Below, piece by piece: positions 7,756-15,510 of a DNA stretch of 44,899 nt; positions within the stretch are counted from its first letter, which is position 1; every line of letters begins with the position of its first letter. The position numbers and the translations under genes were made by a program. Origin of the DNA: Treponema sp. (lineage in GTDB: Bacteria > Spirochaetota > Spirochaetia > Treponematales > Treponemataceae); contig JAEEWW010000010.1 in assembly GCA_016287815.1 (NCBI GenBank), positions 1 through 44,899 of the forward strand. Reading direction: 5' to 3'. The notes below the pieces were generated by a model that was not told the origin of the DNA, did not search any database, and worked only from the letters and a program-made list of their open reading frames with translations.

Positions 7756-10700
7756 ATGAATACATTATTATCAAATTCAATCTTTCCATATATAGAAAAA
7801 TGGACTGAACTTAAATCTATTATAAACTCAATCCTGTCAGGTAAGCAAAATTTTCCTGTAGAAATTGAAGGTTTACAGGGCTCTTTTCATACTTTTTTTA
7901 CGTCCTTTTACATTTCGTCAAAGCAGTCAAGCCTGCTCAACAATATGCAGTATACAGCAACAGGACGCTATTCTCAAGGTTCTGCGGCAGCGGGTACAGG
8001 TACTCAAAGCAGCACACAGGCTTCTTCCTCAAATAATAAAGAACTTATAAAACCAGGATTTTCTTTAACAACAGCGTCTGCTGACGTTATGATTGTTGTA
8101 CCAACAGAAAAAGAAGCCCTGGATGTTTATACAGATTTTAAAGCCTGTTTTTCCGATAATGTAGAAATATACAGACTTCCGTGGTGGGGGCTTGTTGCCT
8201 ACAGGCCTGCTGCAAAGGGGGCTGTAACATTCGGTCAGCGTTCAGGAGTCTTATCCAAACTGGCTTCTTCAAACAATTATAAAAACACAGGTACAAAGCC
8301 TAGAATTTTTATCGTAACGATACGTTCCCTGCTTACACCGGTTCCGCCTGCTGAATATATAAAATCACTTTCCATGCATATTCAAAACGGGCAGACCATT
8401 AATACTGTAGAACTGGCTGAAAAACTTGTTCAGCTTGGCTATATCCGTGTTCCTAAAGTAACGGTAAGAGGGGAATTTGCCTTACGTGGTGAAGTTTTAG
8501 ACATATTCTTACCAGATGAAGAAGTTCCTCACCGTATTCAGTTTGATTTTGATCAGATTGAAAAAATAAAAACTTTTGATTCCAATACACAAACTACAAT
8601 CAGTGCCGTCGAAAAACTTATTATCTGTCCGATGAAGGAAGTTATATGGAACGATGAATTTGTGCAGATTCTGGAAGACAAACTGAATCTTTCTGATAAA
8701 ACATTAAGTCCAAAGGCTGTGGAAGCAGGTTTAAAACTGATAGATGAATTAAAAACAAGCCGCGAAAGTGAAGGGGAAGAGCTGTTTTATTCTCTTCTCT
8801 GGAACGAAAAACACTGTATAACAGAATATCTTTCAGAAAATTCAGAGATTTTTTTCTATGATTTTGACCGGTTGAATAACTATCAGGAAAGTTTAGAGCG
8901 CGAATATGTGGGAATGTATAAAAAAACACGACCGGATTTTCCAGTTCTTCTTCCAAATGAAATAATGTTTACTTTTTCTTCAGTCCTGCCGCTGCATCAG
9001 AAAAGTATTTATTATAAGTCACTGCACACACAGGCTGAAGGTGAAAAAGAAACTGAAAAGTCTTCACTTTTCATAGATTGTGAACCTTCTCAGGGATTTT
9101 TCGGCAATATCAATTATCTGAAGGAACAGATTTCCTCTTTACAAAATGACGGTTGGAAAATTTACATTTACACAGATAATGAAAATCAAAGTCTGCGTAT
9201 AAACGAAATTTTAAAAGATTTTACAGAACCTGCTGAAAAACCGGAACTATATCCTGTAAAACTTTTACCGCTTGCAATTTCTGAAGGTTTTTCAATTCCT
9301 GAATTAAAAATTAAGGTCATTCAGGAAAATGAGCTTTTTGGCAGAAGAAAACAGTCTCCAAAATCACTTAAAAAGGTAAAAAGCGAAGCCATTGATTCAT
9401 TTGTAGATATGAATCCTGGCGATTACATTGTTCACGTAAATTACGGAATTGGTATATTTAAAGGAATTGAACGCGTAAAATCCATGGGAAATGAACGCGA
9501 TTACATGAAAATTGAATATGCCGATGAAGAATTTATTTTCGTTCCGATTGAACAGGTAAATTTAGTTCAGCGTTATATCGGAAACGAAGGCAATGCACCA
9601 AAAATTGACCGAATCGGCAGTAAAAGCTGGGAAAACCGCAAAAACCGCGTAAAACAGGCAGTTGAAGATTTAGCACAAAAACTTATTGACCTTTATTCCA
9701 GAAGAAAAATTTCTCACGGTTTTCCGTTTCCTAAGGATACAGAATGGCAGTTAGCCTTTGAAGCATCTTTCCCGTACGAAGATACACCTGACCAGATAAC
9801 CGTAACAAAAGAAATAAAAGACGATATGGAAAAACCGGTTCCAATGGATCGTCTGATTTGCGGTGATGTAGGTTATGGTAAAACAGAAATTGCCATGCGT
9901 GCAGCGTTTAAAGCCGTTATGGGCGGAAAACAGGTTGCTTTTCTTGCACCTACAACAATTCTTGCAGAACAGCATTATGAAACATGTAAGGAACGCTTCA
10001 GTAATTTTCCTGTAAAAATTGCACAGCTTTCCCGTTTTGTAAGTCATGCAGAACAGAAAAAAACTATAGAAAAACTTGCTGCTGGCGAAATAGATGTTCT
10101 TGTAGGAACTCACAGAATCATTCAGAAAGATGTAGTTTTTAAAAACCTTGGCTTAATGATTATAGATGAAGAACAGCGTTTTGGCGTTAAAGATAAAGAA
10201 AAACTTAAAACATTAAAAAATAATGTAGACAGTCTTGCCATGAGTGCAACACCAATTCCGCGTACGCTGCACATGAGCCTTTTAAAAATCCGGGATATGA
10301 GCCTTTTAACAACGCCGCCGCAAAGTCGTCAGCCAATAGAAACCGTTATTTCCGAATATGATGATGATTATGTAATAAAAGCTATAAGAAAAGAGATTGA
10401 ACGCGGCGGCCAGGTTTTCTATTTGCACAACCGCGTTGAAAGCTTGAATGAAATCCGCATAAAACTTGAAAAGCTTATGCCGGAACTTCTGGTAGATGTT
10501 GCCCATGGACAAATGACAAGCGATGAACTGGACGATATTTTCAGACGATTTAAGATGGGCGGATTCCATGTATTAATTTCTACAACAATTATTGAAAACG
10601 GAATTGATATACCGAACGTAAACACAATTATTATTGACCGTGCAGACATGTACGGAGTATCCCAGCTTTATCAGCTGCGCGGACGGGTAGGCCGGAGTGA

Positions 10701-11403
10701 CAGGAAAGCCTATGCCTATCTTTTTTATCCTAAAAATAAGGCTCTTTCAGAAATAGCAATGAAGCGCCTGCAGGTTATAAGTGATTTTACGGAGTTAGGC
10801 AGCGGCTTTAAAATTGCCATGAAAGATATGGAAATCCGCGGAGCCGGAAACCTTTTAGGCCGCGACCAGTCAGGAAATGTTTATTCAGTCGGCTTTGATT
10901 TATATTTACGCTTATTGAATGAAGCCGTACAGCGTCTGACAATGGAAAATTATTCAGAACGGACAGAAGTTCTTATGGAACTTGAATATACAGGATTTAT
11001 TCCGGACAGTTATGTTAGCAATCCGCAGACCAAAATGGAGATCTATAAGAAGATAGCATCAGTTCAGGAAAAAGATGAACTTGAAAGCGTAAGCTTTGAA
11101 CTGGAAGACCGTTTTGGGCCAATCCCGGATGAAGTTTCAAGTCTTCTGGCATTGGCTGAAATACGTATAATTTGCCGTCAGCTTGAAATAAGTGTCCTAA
11201 AAGAACATGCAGGCCTTGTACGCATTACATTTGATAAAATGTCGCTTATTTCAATAGATAAGGTATTAAAGCTGATTCAGACAAGCGCAGGACGCGTAAG
11301 GCTTGATTCGGCGCATCCAAACCAGATTATCCTTGCAACCGGGAAAATAAGCTTAAAAGAAAAAAGTGAGTTTATACGTGAAAAACTATCTGCACTGGTT
11401 TAG
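7756..11403 (+). CDS. mfd: Transcription-repair coupling factor Mfd
   Basis: Mfd is an ATP-driven translocase that removes RNA polymerase stalled at DNA lesions and recruits UvrA. The 1215-residue protein is full length. It has an N-terminal UvrB-like region, the RNA-polymerase-interacting CarD-like domain (DYIVHVNYGIGIFKGIERV), and a superfamily 2 helicase core with Walker A GDVGYGKTE (about residue 703), DEEQRFG, SATPIPRTLHMSL, and the translocation motif ending in QLRGRVGR. A C-terminal TRCF domain follows. About residues 56-108 form a Ser/Thr/Gln/Ala-rich low-complexity insert between GSFHTFFTS and VMIVVPTEKEA, where most Mfd proteins have only a few residues. No strong ribosome binding site precedes the ATG. 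The promoter must lie in the very short gap or within the divergent gene. Confidence 0.97.
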   Translation: MNTLLSNSIFPYIEKWTELKSIINSILSGKQNFPVEIEGLQGSFHTFFTSFYISSKQSSLLNNMQYTATGRYSQGSAAAGTGTQSSTQASSSNNKELIKPGFSLTTASADVMIVVPTEKEALDVYTDFKACFSDNVEIYRLPWWGLVAYRPAAKGAVTFGQRSGVLSKLASSNNYKNTGTKPRIFIVTIRSLLTPVPPAEYIKSLSMHIQNGQTINTVELAEKLVQLGYIRVPKVTVRGEFALRGEVLDIFLPDEEVPHRIQFDFDQIEKIKTFDSNTQTTISAVEKLIICPMKEVIWNDEFVQILEDKLNLSDKTLSPKAVEAGLKLIDELKTSRESEGEELFYSLLWNEKHCITEYLSENSEIFFYDFDRLNNYQESLEREYVGMYKKTRPDFPVLLPNEIMFTFSSVLPLHQKSIYYKSLHTQAEGEKETEKSSLFIDCEPSQGFFGNINYLKEQISSLQNDGWKIYIYTDNENQSLRINEILKDFTEPAEKPELYPVKLLPLAISEGFSIPELKIKVIQENELFGRRKQSPKSLKKVKSEAIDSFVDMNPGDYIVHVNYGIGIFKGIERVKSMGNERDYMKIEYADEEFIFVPIEQVNLVQRYIGNEGNAPKIDRIGSKSWENRKNRVKQAVEDLAQKLIDLYSRRKISHGFPFPKDTEWQLAFEASFPYEDTPDQITVTKEIKDDMEKPVPMDRLICGDVGYGKTEIAMRAAFKAVMGGKQVAFLAPTTILAEQHYETCKERFSNFPVKIAQLSRFVSHAEQKKTIEKLAAGEIDVLVGTHRIIQKDVVFKNLGLMIIDEEQRFGVKDKEKLKTLKNNVDSLAMSATPIPRTLHMSLLKIRDMSLLTTPPQSRQPIETVISEYDDDYVIKAIRKEIERGGQVFYLHNRVESLNEIRIKLEKLMPELLVDVAHGQMTSDELDDIFRRFKMGGFHVLISTTIIENGIDIPNVNTIIIDRADMYGVSQLYQLRGRVGRSDRKAYAYLFYPKNKALSEIAMKRLQVISDFTELGSGFKIAMKDMEIRGAGNLLGRDQSGNVYSVGFDLYLRLLNEAVQRLTMENYSERTEVLMELEYTGFIPDSYVSNPQTKMEIYKKIASVQEKDELESVSFELEDRFGPIPDEVSSLLALAEIRIICRQLEISVLKEHAGLVRITFDKMSLISIDKVLKLIQTSAGRVRLDSAHPNQIILATGKISLKEKSEFIREKLSALV

Positions 11404-11649
11404 CAGGTACAACAGGTACAAACGAAGAATTTTTCTTAGTATGTATAAAAAATTACACACAGTTAATTTTATTAAATATACACCAATTTATTCATGCTTT
11501 TTACACACTGTTTATACAGTATTTAGCTTGGTATAATGTATATTCTGTCTACCATAATATATAATTTATCTAAAAACAATAAAAAAGCCGTCATATAGCA
11601 TGACGGCTGCTACACTCTTTTTTCGTAAAATACTTGATGCTTGTTAATT
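11404..11649. other. Intergenic region between mfd and the nicotinamidase-like gene
   Basis: This 246-base AT-rich gap has no credible coding frame. Just after mfd there is a short direct repeat (CAGGTACAA twice, near 11403-11419). A plus-strand TATAAT lies near 11533 but no gene follows. The terminator at 11581-11607 serves the minus-strand gene. I see no convincing terminator for mfd itself. Confidence 0.5.
11581..11607 (-). terminator. Intrinsic terminator of the nicotinamidase-like operon
   Basis: On the minus strand the 8-base-pair stem GCCGTCAT/ATGACGGC with a 5-base loop is followed by six T (the A run at 11581-11586). It lies about 43 bases after the stop at 11650. Confidence 0.85.
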
Positions 11650-12159
11650 TTACAGAACTGTGATATGGCACATTTTCATTGCATTAAGTGCATTTAAATG
11701 GCTTTCTGGCGTTACACCTGCACAGCACTTGGATTCAACGATAATTTCAATTTCAGGCATTTTTGCCTTTAACAGCAATGCATTAGAAATTACGCAGATA
11801 TCTGTACATAAGCCCACTAATTCTATAGCGTCTGTTTTTAAACTGGAAATATAATCAGCAAGTTCAACAGAACCAAAAGTCGGTTTATTTATGATTTTAC
11901 AGTTTGCTGTATCAAGTTCTTTGCTAATCTGCCAGCCTTCTGTATTTTCGATACAATGAACTACAGGGAGCTTTTTCCCTTCAAGTGTTTCTAAATAATT
12001 TTTTTGATGTGTATCGCGGGTAAAAATGATTTCATTACCCTTAGAACGATATTCGTTAATTTTTGACTTTACTGCAGGAACGATTGAAACAGCTTCTTTT
12101 GTTCCAAGGCTCCCGTCAATAAAGTCTTTCTGCATATCAATAACAACCAGGACTGCCAT
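11650..12159 (-). CDS. Nicotinamidase/isochorismatase-family cysteine hydrolase (PncA-like)
   Basis: The protein (169 residues) has the catalytic triad of this family: D8 in VVIDMQKDF, K92 in INKPTFGS, and C122 in LCTDICVISNAL, with the TD before the cysteine placed as in the oxyanion loop. D49, H51 and H68 (TRDTH and VVHC) match the metal-binding Asp-His-His set of nicotinamidases, which supports nicotinamide to nicotinate conversion in NAD salvage over other family members. At 169 residues it is slightly shorter than typical PncA. It lies 2 bases after a 52-residue gene and shares that gene's promoter, divergent from superoxide reductase. Pairing NAD recycling with oxidative-stress genes is plausible but is an inference. 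Confidence 0.85.
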   Translation of the reverse strand: MAVLVVIDMQKDFIDGSLGTKEAVSIVPAVKSKINEYRSKGNEIIFTRDTHQKNYLETLEGKKLPVVHCIENTEGWQISKELDTANCKIINKPTFGSVELADYISSLKTDAIELVGLCTDICVISNALLLKAKMPEIEIIVESKCCAGVTPESHLNALNAMKMCHITVL

Positions 12160-12161
12160 CT

Positions 12162-12320
12162 CTACTTTCCAAGCTGCTTGATAAGATCATCTATACTTTT
12201 TTGATTGTCTACGCTTGCTCCATCACCACCGGCGGCAGCAGCAGGAATCCTTCCTGTAACTTCGCCTGTTTTATCATCAATAATTTCAATATCCCCATTG
12301 TCTGCGTAGCGCATTCCCAT
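12162..12320 (-). CDS. 52-residue protein of unknown function
   Basis: The frame stays open upstream, but a perfect AGGAGG at 12327-12332, 6 bases before the ATG at 12318-12320, sets the start and gives a 52-residue protein beginning MGMRYADNGDIEI. It contains DDKTGEVTGRIP, an Ala/Gly stretch, and a helical end (QKSIDDLIKQLGK). It has no membrane segment and no cysteines. It is the first gene of the minus-strand unit, 2 bases before the nicotinamidase-like gene, so the two should be made together. I do not recognise a family; the strong ribosome binding site argues that it is really translated. Confidence 0.72.
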   Translation of the reverse strand: MGMRYADNGDIEIIDDKTGEVTGRIPAAAAGGDGASVDNQKSIDDLIKQLGK

Positions 12321-12358
12321 TTTAAGCCTCCTGTAAAATGTTTTGAATTTTACAAATA

Positions 12359-12373
12359 CTATAATAATTATTG
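12359..12373. promoter_or_regulatory. PerR/Fur-like operator candidate
   Basis: CTATAATAATTATTG matches 11 of the 14 fixed positions of the Bacillus PerR box (TTATAATNATTATAA). It lies between the divergent nicotinamidase-like and superoxide reductase units and overlaps the -10 box and likely start point of the minus-strand promoter. The setting next to peroxide and superoxide defence genes strengthens the call, but the AT-rich background weakens it. No regulator gene is in the window. Confidence 0.45.
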
Positions 12374-12398
12374 TACAACACACTTTAAAAACTTTCAA
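12370..12398 (-). promoter_or_regulatory. Promoter of the 52-residue/nicotinamidase-like operon
   Basis: On the minus strand TTGAAA (12398-12393) and TACAAT (12375-12370) are exactly 17 bases apart. The expected start point falls near 12363, inside the PerR-like box, and leaves a leader of about 40 bases before the ATG at 12320. Confidence 0.65.
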
Positions 12399-12449
12399 AT
12401 TTTGAAATATGAATTATAATAAAAGTTACGGGATGTTTGGTATCAAACA
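12393..12449 (+). promoter_or_regulatory. Promoter and leader palindrome of superoxide reductase
   Basis: TATAAT at 12415-12420 is a perfect -10 box; the only -35 candidate is a weak TTTCAA at 12393-12398, the same bases used by the divergent promoter. The leader then contains the inverted repeat TGTTTG-GTAT-CAAACA at 12434-12449, which could be an operator or an RNA hairpin. The ribosome binding site GAGGGAG ends about 5 bases before the ATG at 12478. Confidence 0.55.
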
Positions 12450-12477
12450 ATAAAAAATCTTATACGAGGGAGACAAA

Positions 12478-12852
12478 ATGGAACTTTTGATAAGCAAATG
12501 CAAAAAATGCGGGAAGATTCTTATAACTGTAAAAAAATCTTCAAGTCCGACAATCTGTTGTGGAGAACCGATGGCACAATTGATTGCAGGAACAACTGAT
12601 GCCGCAGTTGAAAAACATGTACCGGTTGTAACTCAAAACGGAAATAAAATTGAAGTTACAGTTGGATCTGTGATTCATCCAATGGAAGAAAAGCATTATA
12701 TTGAATGGATTGCCTTACAGACAGAAAAAGGTTTTCAGCTTAAATACCTTAAACCGGGTGAAGAGCCGAAGGCTGTTTTTGTATTAGAAAATGATAAATT
12801 TGAAAAAGCCTATGCATACTGTAATCTTCACAGTCTTTGGGCTTCACAATAA
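12478..12852 (+). CDS. dfx: Superoxide reductase (desulfoferrodoxin, 2Fe class)
   Basis: The enzyme reduces superoxide to hydrogen peroxide in anaerobes without making oxygen. The N-terminal desulforedoxin-type iron site has all four cysteines (C8, C11, C27, C28), so this is the two-centre class; as I recall, the T. pallidum homologue has lost this centre. The catalytic Fe(His)4Cys site is also intact: H47 in the EKHVP loop, H67, H73, C115 and H118 in YCNLHSLW. The length of 124 residues is normal. The rubrerythrin gene follows after 57 bases, so the peroxide made here can be removed by the next gene's product. A strong ribosome binding site precedes the ATG. Confidence 0.96.
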   Translation: MELLISKCKKCGKILITVKKSSSPTICCGEPMAQLIAGTTDAAVEKHVPVVTQNGNKIEVTVGSVIHPMEEKHYIEWIALQTEKGFQLKYLKPGEEPKAVFVLENDKFEKAYAYCNLHSLWASQ

Positions 12853-12854
12853 TC

Positions 12855-12869
12855 TATAATTCAATTATA
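12855..12869. promoter_or_regulatory. Perfect palindrome between superoxide reductase and rubrerythrin genes
   Basis: TATAATTCAATTATA is a perfect 7-1-7 inverted repeat starting 2 bases after the superoxide reductase stop. Its arms contain the same TATAAT/ATTATA half-sites as the PerR-like box upstream, but 3 bases apart instead of 1. It may be a second operator giving rubrerythrin its own control. Chance is possible in AT-rich DNA. Confidence 0.4.
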
Positions 12870-12909
12870 TTGTAATCAATATATATTTTATCTTAGAGGG
12901 AGATATTTT

Positions 12910-13446
12910 ATGGGAAAATACGAAGGAACACAGACAGAAAAAAATCTTTGGGCTGCATTTGCAGGTGAAAGTCAGGCAAGAAATAAATATACTTATTTTG
13001 CTTCAAAAGCCAAAAAAGAAGGTTTTGAACAGATAGCAGAATTATTTTTAAAGACAGCTGACAATGAAAAAGAACATGCAAAGCTCTGGTTCAAGGAACT
13101 TGAAGGAATCGGAACAACTGCCGAAAACCTTGGTGCTGCTGCCGACGGCGAAAATTATGAATGGACAGATATGTACGAAGGTTTTGCAAAAACAGCTGAA
13201 GAAGAAGGCTTTAAGGCTCTCGCTGCAAAATTTCGTGCTGTTGCAGCAATTGAAAAACGCCACGAAGAAAGATATCGCGCACTTCTTAAAAATGTAGAAA
13301 TGCAGCAGGTATTTGAAAAGAGCGAAGTTAAAGTTTGGGAATGCCGCAACTGTGGACATATTGTTGTTGGAACAAAAGCTCCTGAAGTTTGTCCAGTTTG
13401 TGCACACCCAAAGAGCTACTTTGAAATCAACGCTGAAAACTACTAA
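12910..13446 (+). CDS. rbr: Rubrerythrin (NADH-peroxidase type)
   Basis: Rubrerythrin reduces hydrogen peroxide in the cytoplasm of anaerobes using electrons passed through its own rubredoxin domain. The four-helix ferritin-like part has the expected diiron ligands (E20, E53 with H56 in NEKEH, a Glu cluster about E97-E99, and E115 with H118 in IEKRHEE). The C-terminal rubredoxin-like domain has C145/C148 and C161/C164 (WECRNCGH and VCPVCAH). The 178-residue length is normal. AGAGGGAG precedes the ATG at suitable spacing. It converges on the fructokinase-like gene with only 5 bases between stop codons and no visible terminator, so read-through into antisense is possible. Confidence 0.97.
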   Translation: MGKYEGTQTEKNLWAAFAGESQARNKYTYFASKAKKEGFEQIAELFLKTADNEKEHAKLWFKELEGIGTTAENLGAAADGENYEWTDMYEGFAKTAEEEGFKALAAKFRAVAAIEKRHEERYRALLKNVEMQQVFEKSEVKVWECRNCGHIVVGTKAPEVCPVCAHPKSYFEINAENY

Positions 13447-13451
13447 TTGAA

Positions 13452-14414
13452 TTACTGATTCTGTTTAAGCAGGTTTTCAATTTCATTTAGCGAAGGCAGG
13501 GCCGGTATTGCGCCCTGCCTTGTTGTTGTAAGGCTTCCTGCCGCATTTGCGAAATTCATAATTCTTTTCCATTCAGCTTCAGAAAAATCTTTTATTTGAT
13601 TTATCGTTTTTCCTTTAAATTGAGAAAGTATTGCGCCGAAAAATGCGTCTCCTGCACCGGTTGTGTCTATTGTTTTTACTTTGTACGTTTCAAATAAGCC
13701 TGATGATTTTGCTGTTTTATAAAAAGCTCCTTTTTCACCGGCTGTTACAATTATAACTTCAGGTCCGTAAGAAAGCAGTTTTGCACTACCCTGTTCAAAA
13801 TCTGCAATCCCAGTAACAAGTTCCATTTCATAGTCTGAAATTTTTAAAATATTTGCCAGCCGGCATCCAGCTTTTATCTGTTCAACAGCAGTCTTTTCAG
13901 AAGGCCACAATAAAGGCCTGTAATTCGGATCAAAACTGATTATTATTCCTTTTTTTATTGCATAATCAATTGTATTTAGAACTGCAGAACGACACGGCTC
14001 ATCCGTAAAGGAAAGCGAGCCGAAATGAAAAATAGAACATTCATCGATTAAAGAAAGATTTATTTCTTCTTTTTTCAGCATAATGTCGGCACAGTTTTTC
14101 CGGTAAAAAGAAAATGAGCGGTCTCCGCTTGGTGAGTATGAAACAAAAGCAAGAGTTGTAGGAAATTCTTTTGAAAGAATCAAGCCTGAAGAATTGATAT
14201 TCTGTTCTTCAAGCGTCTTTTTAAGTTTTTTTCCAAATACATCGTCACCGACTTTTCCGATAAAGGCTGTCTTTAAGCCCAATTTTGAAGCCATAGCCAG
14301 AACATTTGCCGGAGCACCGCCCGGATTTCCGATAAATGTTAATTCTTTATCTGCTTTATTGATTGAAGGTGCAAAATCAATTAAAAGTTCACCGGCACTT
14401 ACAATATCAAACAT
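13452..14414 (-). CDS. Fructokinase-like PfkB-family sugar kinase
   Basis: This 320-residue protein is a ribokinase-superfamily kinase close to fructokinases (ScrK type). It begins FDIVSAGELLIDFAP and has GNPGGAPANVLAMASKLGLKTAFIGKVGDDVFG near residue 28, the family signature used for substrate and phosphate binding, and DTTGAGDAFFG with the catalytic Asp. It probably phosphorylates fructose at C6, though related enzymes use other hexoses or 2-keto-3-deoxygluconate. It is the last gene of the long minus-strand sugar locus, 17 bases after a second PfkB kinase. AGGGAG precedes the ATG by 8 bases. Confidence 0.88.
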   Translation of the reverse strand: MFDIVSAGELLIDFAPSINKADKELTFIGNPGGAPANVLAMASKLGLKTAFIGKVGDDVFGKKLKKTLEEQNINSSGLILSKEFPTTLAFVSYSPSGDRSFSFYRKNCADIMLKKEEINLSLIDECSIFHFGSLSFTDEPCRSAVLNTIDYAIKKGIIISFDPNYRPLLWPSEKTAVEQIKAGCRLANILKISDYEMELVTGIADFEQGSAKLLSYGPEVIIVTAGEKGAFYKTAKSSGLFETYKVKTIDTTGAGDAFFGAILSQFKGKTINQIKDFSEAEWKRIMNFANAAGSLTTTRQGAIPALPSLNEIENLLKQNQ

Positions 14415-14431
14415 TATTAAACTCCCTGAAT

Positions 14432-15463
14432 TTATAGTGATTCAAAACTGCTGGATTTACAGTATTTTTTATACATTACTAAAACTTCATCTATGGAGCG
14501 AAGTCCGTCCGTTCCGTTAAGCTCTGAAAGGGATATAGCTGCACAGGCTGTTCCGTAAATCATTGCCTGTTTTATATCCTGATTTTTAATTGCGGCATAC
14601 AAAACCCCTGCTGAAAAAGCATCACCTGCGCCTGTTTTCCCTTTTATAAATCCTTCCGGAAGTTCAAGGTTCGGAAGGCTGAATGCACAATTATTTTTTA
14701 CGTCAAAACCAAAACTACCTGAAGGCGCATGAATTATTATCCATTCAGAAACGCCGCATTCTGCAAGGCTTTGTAAAACAGCTTTACGTTTTTCTAAAAC
14801 AATATTACCCTTTTCATCAACAAGAGGAATTCCTGTTACTTCCTGGGCTTCAAGCTCATTTATAATGCAAAAATCAGTATATTTTAAGGCAGGCTTTACG
14901 ATTTGTGGTACCCGTTCGCTTTTTTCACTTACCATGTCTATGGATGTTTTCATTCCTTTCTGTTGTGCAGTATAAAGGATTCTTGCGGCATTCGTACCAA
15001 ATTCACTGTCTTTTGCATCCAGGGCTTCCATCAGCAAAAGATATTCAAGCTGAAAAATATCACCTTTCCGGCAGTTTAATTTTTCCCAGTTTATGTATTT
15101 ATCGCAGAAAACATTGCTTGCACCCGGAAAGTAAAAAAAAGTTCGCTGATGATTATCTGCGGCATCCATTACCAAAGTCATTGATGTATGACCTTTATAA
15201 ACAATCGCTGAGGTTTCAATATTCGGATATTCGGCAAGTTTTTTTAGTATAACCCGCCCTGCACTACCTGTTCCAAGCACGGCACTGACATTGACAGTTA
15301 GATTTTTATCAAGCTTTGCAAGGTCAATTATAATGTTTCCTGTTCCGCCGACATCATCATTTTCTCCGTCTATACGTACCAGACGACCTTCTTCAGGATA
15401 AGAAGAAATAGCATAATGCCGGTCAAGAATAAGGGAACCTGCAACGATAATCTGATTATTCAT
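14432..15463 (-). CDS. PfkB-family carbohydrate kinase, substrate uncertain
   Basis: The 343-residue protein has the ribokinase fold marks VAGSLILDRHY, GGTGNIIIDLAKL and GKTGAGDAFSAGVLYA, the last holding the catalytic Asp. The N-terminal glycine motif is unlike that of the neighbouring fructokinase-like protein, so the two are not recent duplicates and probably act on different substrates. Sitting between a class II ketose-bisphosphate aldolase and a fructokinase-like gene, it could phosphorylate a sugar phosphate to a bisphosphate, or a different free sugar. That is inference from context. It follows the aldolase by 45 bases that include a possible weak terminator. Confidence 0.8.
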   Translation of the reverse strand: MNNQIIVAGSLILDRHYAISSYPEEGRLVRIDGENDDVGGTGNIIIDLAKLDKNLTVNVSAVLGTGSAGRVILKKLAEYPNIETSAIVYKGHTSMTLVMDAADNHQRTFFYFPGASNVFCDKYINWEKLNCRKGDIFQLEYLLLMEALDAKDSEFGTNAARILYTAQQKGMKTSIDMVSEKSERVPQIVKPALKYTDFCIINELEAQEVTGIPLVDEKGNIVLEKRKAVLQSLAECGVSEWIIIHAPSGSFGFDVKNNCAFSLPNLELPEGFIKGKTGAGDAFSAGVLYAAIKNQDIKQAMIYGTACAAISLSELNGTDGLRSIDEVLVMYKKYCKSSSFESL

Positions 15464-15486
15464 ACGAATCCCTGAATAAATTATAC

Positions 15487-15510
15487 ATAAAAACTAAAAG
15501 CCGGGCGGCT
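15487..15510 (-). terminator. Possible weak terminator after the aldolase gene
   Basis: On the minus strand a short GC-rich hairpin (AGCC/GGCT, 4 bp, loop GCCC) overlaps the aldolase stop codon and is followed by TTTTAGTTTTT. It might lower expression of the two kinases relative to the aldolase. The stem is short, so confidence is low. Confidence 0.35.

Noticed and set aside
11533..11630. Small RNA on the plus strand after mfd
   Set aside because: A TATAAT and a hairpin exist, but there is no good -35 box, and the hairpin's T-run is on the minus strand, where it serves the nicotinamidase-like gene.
12321..12398. Upstream extension of the 52-residue gene to an earlier ATG
   Set aside because: The extension covers the predicted promoter, PerR-like box and the perfect AGGAGG, which marks the ATG at 12320 as the real start.
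15470..15490. Internal promoter for the second PfkB kinase (TATAAT on the minus strand at 15485-15480)
   Set aside because: The only sequence at -35 spacing is GC-rich and unlike TTGACA.
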